In this document: one piece after another, positions 35,467 through 45,327 of the stretch
How the letters are laid out: each line of letters opens with the position of its first letter
How positions within the stretch are numbered: the first letter of the stretch is position 1
The notes under the pieces: model-generated
Databases searched by the model: none
The model's input: the letters and a program-made list of their open reading frames with translations, nothing else
Told to the model about the DNA's origin: nothing
Translations under genes and position numbers: made by a program
NCBI RefSeq assembly: GCF_016545825.1
Contig: NC_052618.1
Span: 60,407,160 to 60,471,159 of the forward strand
Direction: 5' to 3'
Length of the DNA: 64,000 nt
Source: Eucalyptus grandis
Lineage: Eukaryota > Streptophyta > Magnoliopsida > Myrtales > Myrtaceae

Positions 35467-37015
35467 GGCCCGTTTGGTAATACTCCCGAGAACAACTAGT
35501 TATTTTCTTTTGTTCTCACGAGCAAAAAAGAACAAAAATTCATTTGATAAATTATTTATTCTCAAGAACAAAAATCCATTTTCTTTGAAAATAGATTTGA
35601 AACATAATTAAGTAGAAAAAAAATTATTTATTATTCTCAGAAAATATTCCTAAAATCAAATCTATTTTTTTTCTTCTCTCTTCTTTTTTCTCCTCTTTCC
35701 TCTTCTTCCCTTTTCCTTTTTTTTTTCTTCCTTTTGGTCAACTACCGGCCTCGGCAATGGCCAATGAGGCACTTTGTTTGATAACCATCCAAACAGTACC
35801 TCATTCTGATTTTTTTTTTCCCAAAATCAGTTTGGGACGAGAATCGCGTTTGGTAAAAATTTTATTCCCGGAATCAAATTTGTTCCCGGAACAGATTGGG
35901 AAGAGAATCAAGAATTAAAAAAAGTTGATTCTTGTTCCGGAACAAAATTGAGAATCAAAACTCTTCCTCTTTTCTTCTTCTTCATCGACCGCCATCTCGC
36001 GATCGCCGCCCGCCACCGGCAGCCGGCCACTACCGGTCACTGGCAACTTATCCGGCGAGGTCGCCGTAGGCTCGCCCGGCCATCGATGAGGCTCGGCCTC
36101 GCCCAGAGGTGGGCCTCGCCCAATCCCGGTGAGGCCCGCGTGACCACCGGCAAGGCTCAACCTCAAGCGCGAGGCTCGCCCAACCCCGTCGATGGCCAAG
36201 CGAGCCTCGCCCAACCCCGGCGAGGCTCGCCTAGCCACCATCAAGGCTCACTCACCGCCGCGAGGCTCGACCGACGAGGGCCAACCTCGCCGAGGGCCGA
36301 CGACGCTCCAATGAGGTTGCCGGCCCTTGTCCGGCTGGTTGCCGATTATTGCTAGACTAAGGAAGAAGAAGAAGAAGAAGAAGAAGAATAGGAGAAAAAA
36401 AAAAGAGGAAAAAAGGAAAAAAAAAATATAAAAATTATTTAAAAATTAAAAGAAATTGATTTAGAAACAGAATCAATTAACACGGTATTAAACGCAATTC
36501 TATTCCAGAATCAGAAATTTTGAACAGCTTACCAAACGGCTTCTTTTACTCGGGAATTAGTTCCCGAACAATAATAAAAATAATTATTTCTTGTCGAATC
36601 CGTTCTCGGGAACAGTATCGTTACCAAACGCGCCTTGACTAGCTAGACAAGAACCGGCTATGCCGAGTCACGGCAAGGCTCAGCCTCATTTAAATCTGGC
36701 AAGGCCGAGCCTCACGATGGCCAGGCGAGCCTCCGAGGAGCTCGCTGAACCTCACCCACCAATCATAGGCCATCAAGAAGGAAGAAGAAGAGAAAAGAAA
36801 AATTTTAAATTTTAAAAATTTAAAAAAAAAAAAAAAAAAATTTAAGAATCCTACTAAACACATTTTTAATCACGCATTTTTATCTCAGTATTAAAAATTT
36901 TGAATAATTACTAAACGCTTTTAAAAATCGGAAATTGTTCCTGTGCACAAAATCAGAAAAAAATCATTTCTGAAGAAAAATTATTCTTGAGGACAAAATG
37001 ATTACCAAATGCGCA
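35467..37015. mobile_element. Tourist-like MITE with a second MITE nested inside
   Basis: It begins GGCCCGTTTGGTAAT and ends ATTACCAAATGCGCA, flanked by TTTAA on both sides (35462-35466 and 37016-37020). The paralogous element at 42444-43112 is only about 670 bp because it lacks a segment present here at about 35768-36637. That inner segment has its own ends (GGCACTTTG...GTTACCAAACGCGCC), so a related element inserted into the first. The inner part has a GC-rich core (36000-36350) with cgaggctcgccca-type repeats and a GAA microsatellite (36361-36390). Confidence 0.78.
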
Positions 37016-37365
37016 TTTAATCTCCAACCATCATGTTCCAAATCTAGTCAAAATAAGGGCATCTTCAAAACCAACAAAAAATGACAATTCATTCTGTTAC
37101 CTAGTTTATTGTAACTTTCAGTGGCAAACTAGATCATAGGTTGTAGAAGGGCGACAACAAGTCCATCCAGTCTAATCTTCCCCGGCCAAGATTTCAGAAG
37201 AAGGAACCTCTAGAAAGCAAATGCACTCATTGAACAGAGAAGATTACGACAGTTGGGAAGCGGAAGCATGATCGTAGCGTAGGATATAATTACTAATACA
37301 AAGTGAGTCAGTCATATCTTTTCATATGCATAAGACGCACTCAAGACGCAATGTAAACCACCGTA

Positions 37366-37446
37366 TTAAGACTCTTCAGGGAAAAATTTCTTCCTCATAA
37401 GTGATGAAGGAACGGCAGACATAGTGTTCTCCGAGAAGCCACGCAC
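37366..37446 (-). pseudogene. HIR-like gene 3' tail fragment
   Basis: The minus strand reads [20 protein letters not shown] and ends PEES-stop, matching the last exon of the HIR-like gene at 43465-43769 ([20 protein letters not shown]...PEES). Only one copy of the terminal 9-residue unit is present, against six in the gene. The upstream exons are missing. The fragment joins HSP20-like exon 1 at about 37447, which marks a duplication breakpoint. Confidence 0.78.
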
Positions 37447-37610
37447 ACCATTAGATAACACAGAGTTTAAGTTAGTCAAAAAAAGCTTCAGAAAAAGGGC
37501 GAATACTGTAGGGGGAACGCGCTCCAATGACCATATAGTTGACGAGTTTAAACCTTCTCCTGGGTGGATCAAGGACGGGAATTGCCATTATTTCCTTGTT
37601 GATCTTCCCG
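37447..37610 (+). pseudogene. HSP20-like exon 1
   Basis: The reading frame includes DEFKPSPGWIKDGNCHYFLV and DLPG before a GT donor (cccg|gtatgg). This is the N-terminal arm and first strand of an HSP20-like domain (P-x-x-x-W-x-x-x...L-x-x-x-L-P-G). The intron continues to about 37870 and matches the intron at 41391-41880, but the matching exon 2 does not follow here; unrelated sequence and a CCR-like fragment come next. The likely start codon is upstream of the breakpoint and lost. Confidence 0.72.
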
Positions 37611-38334
37611 GTATGGAAACCATATAATGATTTCTCTAACCCTTTTGTATGTAGTGAAACACCATATTTATATATGTAAGAGTTCGTTCTCAGCAAAGTG
37701 ACAACTATTCCCACTAATTTTCTTAGAACTGTTTGCGGTGATTTATTCAGGGATTGTGATAATTATTTTTTCTCTTCCTTCCGAAAAAAAAGATGAAAAA
37801 AGAAAAGAAATAAGAGGAGATCACGAAGTTCAAGTTCTAATAAGTCTCCCATAGCTAATTAATGTAGAAGAAGAGTTTGAGATTGTTAGAATATTTAAAT
37901 AATAAATCACGCCTTAAATATTCTAACACATTTCTTTTCTTGGTAATTCTATTTAATGTTTTCTATGAGATACTAGGCCATGTTTCATCCATTGGGACAC
38001 CATGTAGATTTCACCAAGTATGCAGGGCGCCTTAATGAAATTTTAGAGTCTAAAGCTCTTGATTTCTTCATTCTCATTTCAGCACTACGAAAACACAATC
38101 TAGCAGCTAAAATCTATCATTAGATCTCCGTGAATCAACTAAATGATGCAATTAAAGTCATTAATTACCTCTTGAGCCAGAGCAAGTTCATCCAAGAACG
38201 ATGTAACTTATCTTTTTCTGCCCATTTGGCCATGGATGACGAGATTTTACTAGTATGTCAATGAGGGTGACCACTAGAATTCTGGATTCCAACCCCTTAA
38301 ATGAGTAATTTTCATTCTTGTTTGTGTGTCACAG

Positions 38335-38856
38335 ATGACCCAAAGAAGACAGAACACCTTCTGGCACTTGAAGGGGCTAAGGAGAGATTGCAATTATTTA
38401 AAGCGGACTTGCTGGAAGAAGGGTCCTTTGACTCTGTAGTCAATGGGTGCATAGGCGTTTTTCATAGGGCATCACCTGTCTTGCTCTCAGTTGCTGACCC
38501 CTAGGTACTTGTATCTTGTCAGTTCAGCCATCCTTCGTGCCTCATACTCGTCTCTGTTGCAATGTTGTCCTTGGTTTTTACATAACTCGTTTACATTTCA
38601 CTCCATTCCATTGTCCATGTATAGGGGACTTCTCTAATGATCTTGCTTGTGCTCCAGCAATCAGTTTCAAGTGATCCAACACAAGGAGTTTCAATTTTTT
38701 CTGATAGTTCCGATAGGTTCTGTTCTAAATGATTTTGTTTTCTCTTGCACAATTTAGGCTGAATTAATTGATCCTGCCCTAAAAGGCACCCTTAATGTTT
38801 TGCGGTCATGTGCCAAAGTCTCTTCTGTCAAGAGAGTGGTGGTGACATCTTCCATG
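38335..38856 (+). pseudogene. Cinnamoyl-CoA-reductase-like (extended SDR) pseudogene, two exons
   Basis: Exon 38335-38504 follows cacag and reads [20 protein letters not shown], then [19 protein letters not shown] and [15 protein letters not shown]. This is the section between the Rossmann fold start and the VFHxASP motif of CCR/phenylacetaldehyde-reductase-like enzymes. Its last codon is TAG where CAG is usual, directly before a GT donor. Exon 38758-38856 follows ttag and reads [20 protein letters not shown] and [10 protein letters not shown], then similarity stops. The NADP-binding glycine-rich exon 1 and the YxxxK catalytic exon are missing. Inactive. Confidence 0.88.
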
Positions 38857-38986
38857 AATGATTCAAACTTCGTCATGCCCGCTTTTCTTCTACAACCGTC
38901 AAGCTTCACCACGGGCAAGGCTTTGGTCATTATGTTGGACTCATTGTTGTCGGTATGAACTTTCTCAAGTAGGAATAGCTTCTCTT

Positions 38987-39108
38987 CTAGTTTTTCTCGA
39001 ATTTAATATACTTCACATCAACATGCTTCGATCTTGAATGAAATACCGGATTTTTGCTCAAATGGATGGCACTCATGCTATCGCAATATAAAACAAACTT
39101 TTGAAAGC
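38987..39108 (-). pseudogene. Copia RNase H fragment
   Basis: The minus strand reads LYCDSMSAIHLSKNPVFHSR and SKHVDVKY, the conserved C-terminal RNase H segment of Copia pol (YCDSxSAIxLxxNPxxHxRxKHIDxxYH). Only this piece survives, cut on the right at the duplicated segment 39107-39358. It may be left over from the element that brought in the neighbouring duplication. Confidence 0.8.
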
Positions 39109-39358
39109 CTTCTATGTCCCTCTCGAGTATTATTTTGATGTATGAATGGTATCTTTCTTTTGATAAAAAAAGAAAAAGAAAAAGAGTAACAACACGTAAA
39201 ATGGTAATCAAGTCTTTGAATTTAGTAACTTTTGAAATGCCTCGTTTACTCAAGAAAAGTCATGCCAACTAAATTGAAAATGAGGTAACAAAACATCTTT
39301 TTTCTCTTCTTATTATAATGGCCATTGCTAAGCCGTCGTTACGGACGAGCCTTTCCTA
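39107..39358. repeat. Second copy of the 34628-34883 segment
   Basis: Nearly identical to 34628-34883, differing by small indels (for example the A run after cttttgataaaa and aaaacatctttttt). It marks the left limit of the right-hand duplication unit. Confidence 0.8.
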
Positions 39359-40274
39359 AAAGCCTCACGATTCATCCTCACTTTTTTCCTTTTTTCTGTT
39401 TTTGGTTTTCAAGTTGCATTGTCTGGAGCATGCCCCACGCAACTTCAAGTTCCTGGTTCTCCTGTAGCTGGATCCTCCGGAACCACAAGAATCCTTAGTT
39501 AGAATGGGAATTAGCCTTCGAATTTGGGCTCAGTCAAACTTTTAGATCTAGAGACCATGCATGCGGCCGTGGCTCCGGACGTGGAACTCATGGCTGCAAG
39601 TTTTAGATTTGATGCCATGACCGTGAGCAATGAGGGCTCATTCGGCGCCGTCGGCCAGATCTCAAGAGCTGACCAAAAAGACGCAAATTAAACTTTAAAA
39701 AAATTCAAAAATTCAAAACTTTTTTTAAAAAATTTGAAAAATGCTAAAAATTCAAAAGTTTTCACAAAATTCAGGAAAATGTTGAAAAAATTCAACAATT
39801 TCCAGAAAATTCAGAAATTCATAAAAAGTAAAAATCATAATTCTTAAATATTTAGAAAATCCAGAAAAATGTTTAAAAAGATAAAAAAAAATTGAAAAAT
39901 TGAAAAATCCATAAAAATGAGAAAGTTCCAAAAAAAAAAATAAAAATAGTAAAATTCCTCGAAAAGCTTATAATTAGTCTTTCGGGTAATTTTGTCCTAA
40001 AAAGTGGAAGCCTTTCAATCTAAGACTTATTTTTAAGTAGAATTATTTTTTTGCAATTCTAAGACTTATTTTTAAAATATCTCAATGATTTTTTTTTTGA
40101 GATATTGAATCATAAATACAGCTTTATATCTATTTTATGTGGTTTCCATGGACATACGGACTTAATTATAGCTTTCCCCCCGGGTAAAAGAGTATCAGTG
40201 AGTAATTCAATTACAAAATAGCATCTCAATCATACATAACGTATGGCCACATCATGTAATAAAAAACTTAGGTG
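39359..40274. other. AT-rich spacer with short repeats
   Basis: 39680-39960 consists of degenerate repeats of aaaaattcaaaa/gaaaatttgaaaaa. No gene is recognised. The segment is absent from the left duplication unit. Confidence 0.4.
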
Positions 40275-41390
40275 TAACACCATTAGATAACACAGAGGTT
40301 AAGTTAGTCAAAAAAACCTTCAGAAAAAGGGCGAATACTACAGGGAGAACGTGCTCCAATGACCATATAGTCGACGAGTTTAAACGTCATAAGAACGCTT
40401 TAAGTGCCATAACTTGGTACAAAGAGACACTTAAGTGCCATAACTTACGAAAATAACACTTGCCACATTCAAAGAAAAACGGATCACTTAAGTGCCACTT
40501 CGGCCAAAGTCCGGCCAAAACGCTGACGTGTCAATTTTTTGGTGAAGCGAGTGCAAAACGATGCCGTTTTGCATGTTGACGTGGTCAAATAATGCAAAAA
40601 CGTTATCGTTTTGGGCTGACATGGTAAAAAAAATAATATCAAAATTAATTAAATTAAATTTAAAATTAAATTTAGTTAAAATATTTAAAGATAATAATTT
40701 TAATATTAAAAAATTAAAAAAAAATTAAAATTTAAAAAGGGGGGTTGGAGGCGGTTGAGGGCTGAGCCCTTAGTCGTCGCCGTTGGGAAGGGTTGGCAAC
40801 GGAGGGGGAGGGTCGGCGGGGTCGCCGGCCCGGCGGCGAGGGCTCATGAGCCCTTGCCCGGATCCGGCGAGGGTCGGTGGCCCTTGCCTGGCCGGGCCAA
40901 GGGCCGCCGCCTACTAGGGCTGGTCACCCGAGGTCGCCGGCCCCGGCTAGGGCTCGCGACCCCGGCCGACCCTCCCTCCTCTGCCCCCCTCCCTCGCCGC
41001 CTCCCCACATTTTTTTTAATATTAAAATTATTATTTTTAAATATTGTAACTAAATTTAATTATTTTTATATTATTTTTTTACCACGTCAGTCCAAAATGA
41101 CGCCGTTTTTGCATGATTTGGCCACGTCAGCGTGCAAAACGGCGTCATTTTGCACTCGTTTTGCCGGGAAATTGACATGTCAGCATTTTGGCCGGAGTGG
41201 AACTTAAGTGATCCATTTCTCTCCGATTTTGGCACTCAAGTGTTACTTTCGTAAGTTATGACTCTTAAGCTTCCCTGTGCCAAGTTATGGCACTCTAGAG
41301 GTCCACGTGTCAGTTTAAACCTTCTCCTGGGTGGATCAAGGACAGGAATTGCCATTATTTCCTTGTTGATCTTCTTGGTATGGAAACTAT
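40275..41390 (+). pseudogene. HSP20-like exon 1, second copy, split by a MULE-type MITE
   Basis: The parts 40275-40385 and 41321-41390 together match 37447-37610. Between them sits the element 40386-41311. The sequence ends at the donor cttg|gtatgg, like the first copy. The exon therefore lies in the expected order before intron and exon 2 (41928 on), making this the more complete gene copy, but the 926-bp insertion destroys it. Confidence 0.78.
40386..41311. mobile_element. MULE-type MITE with 9-bp target duplication
   Basis: AGTTTAAAC flanks both ends (40377-40385 and 41312-41320) and occurs once at the uninterrupted site near 37545-37553. The ends share the motifs of the MULE at 16014-22911: agtgccataacttg, gacacttaagtgccat and a cgtgtc-type tip. 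The terminal inverted repeats are about 340 bp, and the middle (40740-41010) is a GC-rich tract with an open frame but no known domain. It is probably mobilised by transposases of the neighbouring MULE family. Confidence 0.9.
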
Positions 41391-41462
41391 ATAATGATTT
41401 CTCTAACCCTTTTGTATATAGTGAAACACCATATTTATATACGTAAGAGTTTGTTTGTTTGT

Positions 41463-41655
41463 TTTTTTTTTTTTTTTTGTGACCTAGGGAACCTCGTAAA
41501 CCGACTGCCGGCGAGCAAACCCTAGGGGAGCGACTGCAGGACCCACCACTATAGTACTCAAGGTAAGAATCCCTAACGACGCCTCTGGGATTCGAACTTC
41601 TCCCATTCGTGAGGGGGAGAGAGCCCAAGCCAGCTGCGCCGCTGCGGACGGTGGT
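41463..41655 (-). mobile_element. tRNA-derived SINE in the HSP20-like intron
   Basis: On the minus strand it starts ccgtccgcagcggcgc with an A-box-like gctggcttgggc, then the B-box AGTTCGAATCCC (41587-41598 on +), and ends in an A tail (T run at 41463-41479 on +). The flanks tatttatatacgtaagagtt and ttatttatgtaagagtt are the imperfect target duplication. The empty site is at 37660-37680. Confidence 0.82.
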
Positions 41656-41927
41656 TATTTATGTAAGAGTTCGTTCTCAGTAAAGTGACAACTATTCCCG
41701 CTAATTTTCTTAGAATTGTTTGCGGTGATTTATTCAGGGATTGTCATAATTATTTTTTCTCTTCCTTCCGACAAAAAATGTGAAAAAAGAAAAAAAAAGA
41801 GAGAGGAGATCACGAAGTTCAAGTTCTAATAAGTCTCCCATAACTAATTAATGTAGAAGAAGAGTTCGAGATATTGCATCTAAAATGATTTTCTTAAGGT
41901 GTTAGAATTCCCTCGAAGCCCACCCTG

Positions 41928-42196
41928 ATGATGGGTTTTGATCTAATCTTTCCTTATTCCAAGATAGAAGAAATCAAGATCCAGACCGATAGCACCAATC
42001 ACGTAAGAGTCAGCGGAGAGAAACTGACGAAAGACAACAAGTACATTTACATCGAAGAAACCTTCAAAGTTCTAGAAGACTCGGACATCCAGAAGAAGGT
42101 GGAAGACTTGAAGATGGACTTATCACCGTGACAACGCCTAAGCAAGCTACAATTGTGGTGGAGAAGGAAGAGACCGAACACCATGAACAAGACTAG
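41928..42196 (+). pseudogene. HSP20-like exon 2, second copy
   Basis: The frame reads KIEEIKIQTDSTNHVRVSGE, then DNKYIYIEETFKVLEDSDIQ and KKVEDLKMD, then TGA. One frame over, the family-like GLITVTTPKQATIVVEKEE continues to a stop at about 42196, so a single-base shift separates the beta-sandwich from its last strand. The acceptor is probably in ttattccaagatag. A downstream frame (42153-42401) is lysine- and threonine-rich without a domain. Related intact proteins are HSP20-like membrane-anchored or inactive (RTM2-like) types. No transmembrane tail is evident here. Confidence 0.75.
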
Positions 42197-42443
42197 AACA
42201 AAGAAAACCACGACGAAGCCCCCAAGCCACCTGAGAGCGAAAGAGGGAGAAAATCTAGCAGAAAATGTTGCTACCGTGACGAGATCATCAAGAAATGGGG
42301 AAGAGAGAAGCATCTTTAGGAGCGTAGTGAAGATGCTTAACAGGAACAGCGGGATTCATCAGTTCCTTTTTAGAATTCTCTCGGGTTTGGGTATCAAGTA
42401 AATTCAATTTGGGGGGACATGAGAAAGCACTTGAATGATTTAA

Positions 42444-43112
42444 GGCCCATTTGGTAATACTCCCGAAAACAACTAATTCTGTTCTTTTGTTCTCGGAAGC
42501 CATAAAAAAACAAAAATCCATTTGATAAATTCTTTATTCTCAAGAACAAAAATCCATTTTTTCTTCGGAAATAGATTTGAAACAGAATTAAGTAGAAAAA
42601 AAAAAATTTATTTACTATTCTCGGGAATAATTCCTAAAATCAAATCTATTTTTTTTCTTCTCTCTTCTTTTTTCTCCTCTTTCCTCTTATTCCTTATTCC
42701 TTTTCTTTTTCTTCCTTTTGGTTGGCTGTCGACCTCGACCATGGCTAGTGACTAGCTAGACGGGAGCCGGCTATGCCGAGCCACGGTGACGCTCGGCCTC
42801 ACTCAAATCTGGCAAGGCCAAGCCTCACGGTGGCCAGGCAAGCCTCCATCGAGCTCACTGAACCTCACCCAGCCGATCGTAGACCACCAAGAAGGAAGAA
42901 GAAGAGAAAAAGAAAAAGAAAAATATAAAAAAATTAAAAGAAACAAAAAAATTTAAGAATCCTACTAAATGTATTTTTATCTTGGAATTAAAAATTTTAG
43001 ACAATTACTAAACGATTTAAAAACTCAGAAATTGTTCCTGGACACAGAATCAGAAAAAATCATTTCTGAACAAAAATTATTTCTGAGAACAAAATGATTA
43101 CCAAATGCGCCC
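42444..43112. mobile_element. Tourist-like MITE, paralogue of 35467-37015
   Basis: It starts GGCCCATTTGGTAAT and ends ATTACCAAATGCGCCC, between TTTAA and TTAA. It lacks the nested element of the left copy, so it shows the earlier state. The interior is AT-rich with an rggaagaag stretch. It lies between HSP20-like exon 2 and the 3' end of the HIR-like gene in both units. Confidence 0.78.
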
Positions 43113-43464
43113 TTAATCTCTAGTCATCATGTCTCAGATCTAGTCAAAATAAGAGCACCTTCAAAACCAACAAAAAAAAAATGACATTCATTCTGTTGCC
43201 TAGTTTATTGTAACTTTCAGTGGCAAACTAGATCTTAGGTTGCAGAAGGGCGACAACAAGTCCATCCAGTCTAATCTTCCCCGGCCAAGATTTCAGAAGA
43301 AGGAACCTCTAGAAAGCAAATGCACTCAGTGAACAAAGAAGATTACGACAGTTGGGAAGCGGAAGCACGATCATAGCATAGGATATAATTACTGATACAA
43401 ATTGAGTCATTCATATCTTTTCATATGCATAAGACGCACTCAAGACACAATGTAAACCACCGTA

Positions 43465-45187
43465 TTAAGACTCTTCAGGGAAATATTTCCTCCTTGAATC
43501 TTCAGGGAAATATTTCCTCCTTGAATCTTCAGGGAAATATTTCCTCCTTGAATCTTCAGGGAAATATTTCATCCTTGACTCTTCAGGGAAATATTTCTTC
43601 CTTGACTCTTCAGGGAAATATTTCTTCCTCGCAAGTGATGAAGGAACGGCAGACATATTGTTCTCTGAGAATCCAAGCACACTAACCAGCCCAGAAAGGT
43701 ACTTTAACTCAGTATCGCCTTCAGCTCTCATGATTTGCCGAAACATTTCCCCTTCAGCCTTCATGTTTGCTGAAACCCTCGGTCCAAAACGAAAAACAAA
43801 ACTTGCAGTTAACTCAAATATGATGCAGATAAAAATACACTTTTACATGTGGTGGTGTATCTACTATGAATTCAAATTTAAATCTTTGACATATAGCCTC
43901 TTAGAGCTGCAAATGACATGAGGTCCAGTATCACTAACAATTTCAAAATTTCACAATGTTGAAAAATTATCTAGAATCAACTGGCAAATGAAATTTGAAG
44001 GTTACCAGCATATTCTTCATTCATAACCAGCTTAACAAGCCCATCCAGTTCAATGCCAACGATCAATGTTTTCACAATCTCGTACCCATAGTCAGACATA
44101 GCCTACAAAATTTAGGGAACTACAGCTCAGATTATCTCTCATAATTATATATAGAAGTCTAGAGTGGACAACCTTTCCGAGTACCTTTACCCAAATTAAA
44201 AAAAAATAAAAATAAAAAAATAAAAAACCTTTCCGAGTTCATCTTTAACAGCTTTGTCAATTTCGTTCTTCCGCTCATAAGCATCACCCAAGTTTAGTTT
44301 TGCAACACCAGCTCGGATCACTGGAATGATTGAAACAACAAAATCAGGGATGCAATATTTGTTGCTTACTCAAAGTGTTAATTGAAGGACTAAAGTGTGT
44401 CACTTGCACACGAAAATCGTACAAAATTGTTCCAGTATTATATTTGTACTGATGCAATGAAATTCATTTGGCATATACCATGGATCACATTGGTCTGGAT
44501 CCTACTCCTCACGTCGCTAAGCTTGTAAAAGGCATCATATGCTTTGTCTGCAAGGGCTCGATATTGCACAAATGCAACAACATTGATAAACACATTGTCC
44601 TGTGAGAAATATCTCGTCAGGTCTTTACCTATTCAAGCATTTACTAGTCAATTGGTAACAAGTGACAAGCTGCCATACCAAAAAACTGAAACGAGAAAGG
44701 AAATTGACAAATTCATCAACATTCACTCTAAATTCACAAATTATTCGAAATACATCAATAGACCGGCACTAGTACTTCTCGATAAACCCATGAAAGCTAG
44801 TTTAATTGAGAAAATGTAGTTCTCATGATTATTCGAGCACAGGATGTTCAAACAGTGATGTGCTGATTTAAACATTTTTTGTTTCCCACTAAGATGACTA
44901 TTGGTGCAGTTGTGTATAGCGAAATCCTCTAGAATGTAATCTAAATGTCGATAGAAATTTGCACAAAACTTTGCAAGGCAAATCCACGTGATTGAACAAA
45001 CCTTGGTCTTGGCTTTGCAATTCACATCCAACTGCTGCAATCGGAGTGAAAGATTGCCAGCTCGCTGATATCCGAGAATCCAAGGAAGAAAATGGCACCC
45101 AGGTTCCAGTACTTCTTCAAACTTGCCAAATCTCTCCTTAATAGCTACTGTGGACTCGTCAACTTGAATGCAACAGAGGTTACCCAT
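43465..45187 (-). CDS. HIR-like SPFH/band-7 protein with a repeat tail
   Basis: Five coding exons join in frame with GT-AG introns: 45187-45002, 44599-44479, 44320-44229, 44102-44006 and 43769-43465 (801 bases, 266 codons). The product opens [10 protein letters not shown]; Gly2 and Cys5/Cys6 are the myristoylation/palmitoylation residues typical of HIR proteins, which sit in plasma-membrane microdomains and take part in hypersensitive cell death. The SPFH domain follows: [80 protein letters not shown]. Differences from usual HIR (about 285 residues): short losses at the start of the coiled-coil region, loss of the stretch between KYLSGL and VLGFSEN, and replacement of the C-terminal domain by a 54-residue repeat tail (213-266). 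It may be a divergent gene or a young pseudogene; the open frame favours the first. Confidence 0.8.
43468..43629 (-). repeat. 27-bp minisatellite coding the HIR-like protein tail
   Basis: Six in-frame units of 27 bp (cttcagggaaatatttcctc... on +) encode the 9-residue unit R-(K/R/M)-K-Y-F-P-E-(E/D)-S, repeated six times up to the stop codon. The first three units from the left are nearly identical at the DNA level, pointing to recent expansion. The homologous fragment at 37366-37446 has a single unit. Confidence 0.9.
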
Positions 45188-45207
45188 CTTATGTCTTTCA
45201 ATTGGAT

Positions 45208-45290
45208 CCTTGGAAGAAGAAAAACACAACATTACTTCTATGTCCTGACTCCTATGAGTCCAGGAACGCAAAATATCCAATGCCAAGCAG

Positions 45291-45327
<37 letters not shown>

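Noticed and set aside
35915..36355. Frames of 109 and 135 codons in a GC-rich core
   Set aside because: They sit inside a nested MITE and consist of degenerate cgaggctcgccca repeats.
43468..43629. CRISPR-like repeat array
   Set aside because: The 27-bp units are directly head to tail without spacers, in a plant nuclear context, and encode the end of a protein.
43425..43685. Plus-strand frame with a repeated LQGNISSLN unit
   Set aside because: It is the antisense shadow of the HIR-like repeat tail, whose minus-strand frame continues into a known domain.
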